Shown: positions 13,506-17,125 of the stretch, in pieces | Layout: each line of letters opens with the position of its first letter | Position numbering within the stretch: the stretch's first letter is position 1 | Assembly: GCA_003641415.1 (NCBI GenBank) | Contig: QNAG01000027.1 | Location: forward strand, 1 to 17,125 | Direction of reading: 5' to 3' | Length of the DNA: 17,125 bases | Source of the DNA: Candidatus Zixiibacteriota bacterium | Lineage (GTDB): Bacteria > Zixibacteria > MSB-5A5 > GN15 > FEB-12 | Position numbers and translations under genes: made by a program | Notes under the pieces: model-generated | Databases searched by the model: none | What the model was told of the DNA's origin: nothing | What the model saw: only the letters and a program-made list of their open reading frames with translations

Positions 13506-15809
13506 TTAGTTTCTATAAATTTTCAGTTTTTCACCAACCTGGAGTCTGTCCGGATTGTGGATACCATTATCCTTAATAATCATGCTTATCGTCGTACGAT
13601 ACTTTCGAGCAATACGCTCCAAAGTTTCCCCTCGCTTAACTTTGTGAATAACATAGCCTGGGCCACCACTATCACCAGAGACAACCAATACTTGTCCTGG
13701 ATAGATACGGCTTGACCTCCCCATACTGTTAAGCCTGCGAATATAGGAAGTAGTGGTACCGTATTTGCGAGCTATATCCCACAAGGTATCACCACGACGG
13801 ACTTTGTGCGTTTTTGATGATGAGCTACCTGTAGATGTGTAGTCTTTCCCGGTTTCAACCTTATTATTTCTGTTCGATGCAGGAGTTATTACATTCTTAT
13901 TATTAACTGCAAAATATTTTGAATCTGCAGGTATCTTAAGTCTTTGTCCAACATAGATACGTGAGCCACGCTCAATATAGTTTATGCGGCGCAAAGCATT
14001 GACAGTGGTACCGAAAGCTCGGGCAATATCCCACATAGTATCACCTGACCGAACAGAATAAATGGAGTCCTTTGCTTTATACTTCCGCTTCTTTCCAGAC
14101 GGCCGACTTTCACGGTCCAACGGAACTGGCACAATCAATTCTTTGCCCGCATAGATTGTGGTTCTCCGGCTTAGATTATTAGCCTCTAAAATCGCATATT
14201 GAGAGACACCATACCGGGCCGCAATAGTGGAAACTGTCTCACCTCGCCTGATCTTATGTCGTACCCAACTTGTTTCCTTAGGTGAAGGCAAAGATTCATA
14301 AGCTGCTAAAAGCTTACTCTTCGTCCCACGCGGGATTTTTAGCTTATACTTCTTTTGATCTGGGGGGGTATACTTACGCAACAATTCAGGGTTAAGATCT
14401 CGAAGTTCGCTGGTTGAACAACCAACTGTTTTGGCCACAACCGAAAGCTCCAGACACTTGTCGATTTCTATCTCATCCCATAATATCTCATCTTCGTAAT
14501 CAATATTGCTAAACCCATACTTAGCTGGTTCCTTGGCGATAATAGTGGCCGCCATGATAAGCGGGACATAATCCATTGTTTGGCGGCGAAGCCGCATCTT
14601 CCAGAAATCGATTGTTTTCTGTTTCTTTATTGCCCTTTGCACTCTTCCAGGACCGCCATTGTAGGCTGCCATGGCCAGTTCCCAACAACCGAATTGTTCG
14701 TACAAATCCTTGAGGAACCGACAAGCCGCGTGGGTGGATTTCACCGGGTCTCGGCGCTCATCCCACCACCAGCTACGATTGAGGCCATACATACGACCGG
14801 TCGATGAAATGAACTGCCACAATCCGGAAGCGCGCGCCCACGAATAGGCACGAGAATTATAACCTGACTCGACCATGGACAGATAAACCAAATCGTGTGG
14901 CAGACCGTACTGGTTGATAATCTCAAGCATCATGGATTTGTATCTTTTTGAGCGCACGAGAAATTTGGTAAAAGCGTCTCTGGCAACTGTCTGGTAATAG
15001 ATGATTGACTTCTTCACTCTATCATTCATGACAATGGGCAAGTCGTAGGTAATTTTATGCTCCTGTTGCCCATAAACTAACATCGTGTCGTCGCTGATTC
15101 CCTCTCCTATATCACCAAAGCGCTCTATGACCGCCGATGCAGACACATCTTTATCAAGATGTCCCAGCGATCGTAATGTCATTCGGTAATCGGCAATTAA
15201 GTTGTCCAGTACAATTGTATACTTTGCTGATTCCGGTGTCTCCAGTGAATCTGATACAATATCGAGCGCAGCAAGTATCCGCAGAGCTTCCTCGAAATAA
15301 TACTGTCCTTCTTCCCAACTACCCTCTCGGTTGGCAATAACGCCCATAGCATGGTATTCCTCAGCCAAATCGAGTTGACGCCATATTTCATCATCAACCG
15401 CTGAGGCAGAGTCATCAATGTCAATACCTCCACCATAGAACTTCCAGTCGGTTCTCTTGTTGGTCGCCGAGTTGTCAAGCAGTTGACTGTCAATTGCTGC
15501 TACAACTACGTTTTCTGCTGTATCTTCGGCCTTGCCGTATTGGACTTCTTTTGCAATTTCAGTAGAATCAAAAACGTGAGAGCTTGATTCAGTACTAACA
15601 GATTGGGCTTTTGTTTTCCCTGTTTTAGTTTCTTGTGCTGTCGAATCGGCAGTACTCATCGCGGGTTGTTCCAAACGATTACCGTAAATTTGGGGGGAAG
15701 CAAGTCCACTCTTTCCTCCACATCCAGAGGAAATAAACAATAAAAACAAAACAGCAAAGACGCCAAAACAAACCCAACACCGGTTTGTCGGTGATAAATT
15801 AATTGTCAT
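13506..15809 (-). CDS. Lipoprotein lytic murein transglycosylase (MltD-like) with four LysM domains
   Basis: 767 residues; cleaves peptidoglycan glycan strands. An N-terminal hydrophobic segment ends in ISSGC (Cys30), a slightly atypical lipobox. Residues 31-260 are a low-complexity and helical linker with a TPR-like patch (EYHAMGVIANREGSWEEGQ). The SLT goose-type domain covers about 265-435: catalytic glutamate in YLSMVESGYNSRA (Glu314), ASGLWQFISSTGRMYGL, WWDERRDPVKSTHAACRFL, ELAMAAYNGGPGRV and MDYVPLIMAATII. A degenerate LysM-like stretch at about 452-493 precedes four clear LysM repeats (about 517-562, 583-627, 668-711, 721-765), each with the RRGETV/SGDTMWDIA pattern, which bind glycan. 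MltD usually has two or three LysM, so four is many. The gene leads the pair with sppA. Confidence 0.95.
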   Translation of the reverse strand: MTINLSPTNRCWVCFGVFAVLFLLFISSGCGGKSGLASPQIYGNRLEQPAMSTADSTAQETKTGKTKAQSVSTESSSHVFDSTEIAKEVQYGKAEDTAENVVVAAIDSQLLDNSATNKRTDWKFYGGGIDIDDSASAVDDEIWRQLDLAEEYHAMGVIANREGSWEEGQYYFEEALRILAALDIVSDSLETPESAKYTIVLDNLIADYRMTLRSLGHLDKDVSASAVIERFGDIGEGISDDTMLVYGQQEHKITYDLPIVMNDRVKKSIIYYQTVARDAFTKFLVRSKRYKSMMLEIINQYGLPHDLVYLSMVESGYNSRAYSWARASGLWQFISSTGRMYGLNRSWWWDERRDPVKSTHAACRFLKDLYEQFGCWELAMAAYNGGPGRVQRAIKKQKTIDFWKMRLRRQTMDYVPLIMAATIIAKEPAKYGFSNIDYEDEILWDEIEIDKCLELSVVAKTVGCSTSELRDLNPELLRKYTPPDQKKYKLKIPRGTKSKLLAAYESLPSPKETSWVRHKIRRGETVSTIAARYGVSQYAILEANNLSRRTTIYAGKELIVPVPLDRESRPSGKKRKYKAKDSIYSVRSGDTMWDIARAFGTTVNALRRINYIERGSRIYVGQRLKIPADSKYFAVNNKNVITPASNRNNKVETGKDYTSTGSSSSKTHKVRRGDTLWDIARKYGTTTSYIRRLNSMGRSSRIYPGQVLVVSGDSGGPGYVIHKVKRGETLERIARKYRTTISMIIKDNGIHNPDRLQVGEKLKIYRN

Positions 15810-15995
15810 ATCTATCTCTCAAGCTACATTATTTTCTTATTCTATCGACACCGACCTACAATCGCTTGACGAAGGTAAAGTCTTCTTCTTAACTCCAAAC
15901 CTATATATTGCCGATAGAACCATTAAGTGTCAAGTTTTATCGGGGAAAGGCACGATCATTCGTAGCTTGATCGCTGATCCTGAGATAGGGTCCTC
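15810..15995. other. Short intergenic region upstream of the transglycosylase
   Basis: Non-coding. On the minus strand, TTGACA at 15933-15928 is a perfect -35 hexamer, but the best -10 candidates (TATATA at 15907-15902, or TAGAAT at 15844-15839) are badly spaced from it. A promoter for the transglycosylase probably lies here, but I cannot fix it. Confidence 0.35.
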
Positions 15996-16348
15996 TTACG
16001 GACACGAGGGCGATGGCGCACCTCCCATAACAGATAAGAGACCAAGAAGGTCACATCAGCGATGTCAATGGGACATTCACCCGACTGACCGTCAACATTG
16101 CCTTCCTCGGTGCATAGTGGAGGCGGTCCGTCGATGAACACATAAGCCACGAGATACGTCAGGTCGCCAACATTGACGATTCCGGAATGGTCTACATCAC
16201 CCCCGATGACACAACATTGGCAGCCTGTCGGATTGAGAGCTCCCATTAAAGCGCCGCAGCTATTATTGGCTGGCGCGCAGAGTGACCTTTCCGAAACCCG
16301 GTAATCATGGGCGGTCGTGGTCGCCAAGAAGGAGGCGCGAAGGAGTAT
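15996..16348 (-). pseudogene. Truncated and frameshifted dockerin-type C-terminal remnant of a secreted protein
   Basis: The minus-strand frame opens after a TGA at 16351-16349 and has no ATG or signal peptide. It encodes CQCCVIGGDVDHSGIVNVGD, then LTYLVAYVFIDGPPPLC and a second unit, ECPIDIADVTFLVSYL. This is the tail type seen on the large secreted protein, with the CC pair just before the first GDV. The frame then runs into LWEVRHRPRV, unlike any such tail. Adding one base at 16029-16030 restores LFMGGAPSPSCP and a TAA at 15998-15996, the expected ending. So a one-base deletion has broken the tail, and the gene body is missing upstream, where an unrelated membrane gene sits. Most likely a decayed fragment. 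A sequencing error could explain the frameshift but not the missing body. Confidence 0.8.
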
Positions 16349-16387
16349 TCAACGTAGCCATCAGCGGCGCGACGTACGAGCATCCGC

Positions 16388-16816
16388 CTACATGGCATTG
16401 TTCGAAGATTCCTCAATGTCGTTTACCGTAGACCTTCTGGATAGCACGGGAAAAGTCGACTTGTAGGCAACGTACACGGCTATGCATGGCACAATGACCT
16501 TGATACCGGTAAGCCAGAAACGCCCAAGCCACCAGAGACCTCCCAACAGGACTGCGGAGAAAAGCAGAGCAAAAATCAGATTCCTGAGAACAAGAGACAG
16601 GGATGCTTTCGCGGATCCTTCAGCATTAGCTCGTAGTGAGAATGTCATCCAACAGAGGGTCGCACACCGGATTACGACTGCCAGCAACAGGAACCCGCCG
16701 AACATCATCCAAGGGGACACGGCAAGCAAAGCAATGGCCACGTACGCTGAAACAATCAACATATTCAAGATCAATGCCGCTTTCCGGCTCACAATCCCAA
16801 GCTTAGTGTCTTTCAT
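16388..16816 (-). CDS. Unrecognised small integral membrane protein with four predicted helices
   Basis: 142 residues from the ATG at 16816, chosen over the ATG at 16834 because AAGGT lies 8 bp upstream of it. I do not recognise the family. Four hydrophobic segments are visible: about 13-33 (AALILNMLIVSAYVAIALLA), 37-58, 73-97 (RNLIFALLFSAVLLGGLWWL) and 104-119. The N-terminus is basic (MKDTKLGIVSRK) and the C-terminal tail polar (RRSTVNDIEESSNNAM). No catalytic or metal-binding motif stands out. The dockerin-tail remnant begins about 40 bp downstream. The gene appears more GC-rich than the AT-rich genes to its left, which may reflect a different origin. It could be a subunit of something encoded further right, or an orphan. 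Confidence 0.65.
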   Translation of the reverse strand: MKDTKLGIVSRKAALILNMLIVSAYVAIALLAVSPWMMFGGFLLLAVVIRCATLCWMTFSLRANAEGSAKASLSLVLRNLIFALLFSAVLLGGLWWLGRFWLTGIKVIVPCIAVYVAYKSTFPVLSRRSTVNDIEESSNNAM

Positions 16817-16992
16817 TACCGAACCTTCGAACATTGTTTATTATGTCACTCGCCGTATAACACGCCTACGAAAAAGGCATCGCTTTGAGCAAGTGTAACC
16901 AAACGTTCAACGACCTCCTAGTGTTCTTTGACAGTTAGGAACATGATCGACATATTGTACCCTTCCCCCATAGGGACTCACTATAGTAGTTC
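16817..16992. other. Non-coding gap between the membrane protein and the right-edge fragment
   Basis: No supported gene. The stretch near 16970-16990 (ATAGGGACTCACTATAGTAG) lies just after the stop of the right-edge fragment and could be the terminal repeat of an insertion element, but the other end is outside the window. Confidence 0.3.
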
Positions 16993-17124
16993 TCAGAATA
17001 ATTTTCCGATTGCAGCTGTTTTTTGGGTGTGTTGCGGGTTGTTAATGACATCGAGGATCGCTTGATCCAATCGGTCTATAAGTTGGTCAACATTCTTACA
17101 GACATGGTTGTTGAACCAGCGAGC
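16993..17124 (-). CDS. C-terminal 43 residues of an unidentified protein, cut by the right edge
   Basis: An open minus-strand frame enters from the right edge and ends at TGA 16995-16993. It includes ARWFNNHVCKNVDQLIDRLD and ends NPQHTQKTAAIGKLF. The pattern of a basic aromatic start, an amphipathic helix with DQLIDRLDQAI, and NP near the end recalls the last helix of IS630/Tc1-type DDE transposases, but the similarity is weak and from memory. The frame is also short enough to be chance. Confidence 0.3.
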   Translation of the reverse strand, partial: ARWFNNHVCKNVDQLIDRLDQAILDVINNPQHTQKTAAIGKLF

Positions 17125-17125
17125 T

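Noticed and set aside
16482..16898. 138-residue open frame on the plus strand opposite the membrane protein
   Set aside because: Its translation lacks hydrophobic core or motif character and is the antisense shadow of a well-formed helical membrane protein.
16976..16990. T7-promoter-like string GACTCACTATAG
   Set aside because: Only 12 bases of the core match, with no upstream TAATAC and no phage genes nearby. Treated as chance or as part of a possible insertion-element end.

Overview
The window reads as chromosomal DNA from an uncultured bacterium of the FCB superphylum, most likely candidate division Zixibacteria or a close relative. The main reason is the large secreted protein at 7258-10581, which ends in a two-unit dockerin-type tail of the form GDVN.DGGIDVADLTYLVAYLFTGGPPPPC. 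A damaged second copy of such a tail lies at about 15996-16348. This tail, a 31-residue basic ribosomal-type protein next to HU, and moderate GC fit that lineage. The assignment is an inference from recall of protein style, not from a search.

Left part (1-6917, all minus strand): a tightly packed tryptophan operon. Transcription runs right to left: LysN-like aminotransferase (5709-6917), a 99-bp gap with a strong hairpin, a DapF-fold protein (4713-5555), trpE (3253-4716), trpG (2680-3249), trpD (1670-2680), an MFS transporter (346-1665) and trpC (from 346, leaving the window). Most junctions overlap by 1-4 bases or are a few bases apart, so the DapF-like protein and the transporter look like integral operon members. 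TrpE, TrpG, TrpD and TrpC turn chorismate into indole-3-glycerol phosphate; TrpA, TrpB and TrpF are not seen here. The DapF-like protein is the most interesting item: both catalytic cysteines of diaminopimelate epimerase are serine, in otherwise well-kept motifs.

Middle (6918-11704, plus strand): a 340-bp divergent intergenic region with convincing sigma70-like promoters in both directions; a 1107-residue secreted multidomain protein (signal peptide, a tryptophan-rich domain present twice, cysteine-rich ACC..DGSC repeats, dockerin tail); a strong intrinsic terminator; an exported SagB-type nitroreductase; and tRNA-Thr(CGU).

Right-middle (11982-15809, minus strand): a 31-residue COX24/mS38-like protein, an HU DNA-binding protein, a membrane-anchored signal peptide peptidase SppA, and a lipoprotein MltD-like lytic transglycosylase with four LysM repeats. 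The last two form a cell-envelope pair 5 bp apart.

Right end (15810-17125): looks like decaying accessory DNA. It holds a truncated, frameshifted dockerin-tail remnant, an unrecognised four-helix membrane protein, and the C-terminal end of an unidentified protein (weakly transposase-like) cut by the window edge. No CRISPR array, rRNA, complete insertion sequence or obvious prophage was seen.
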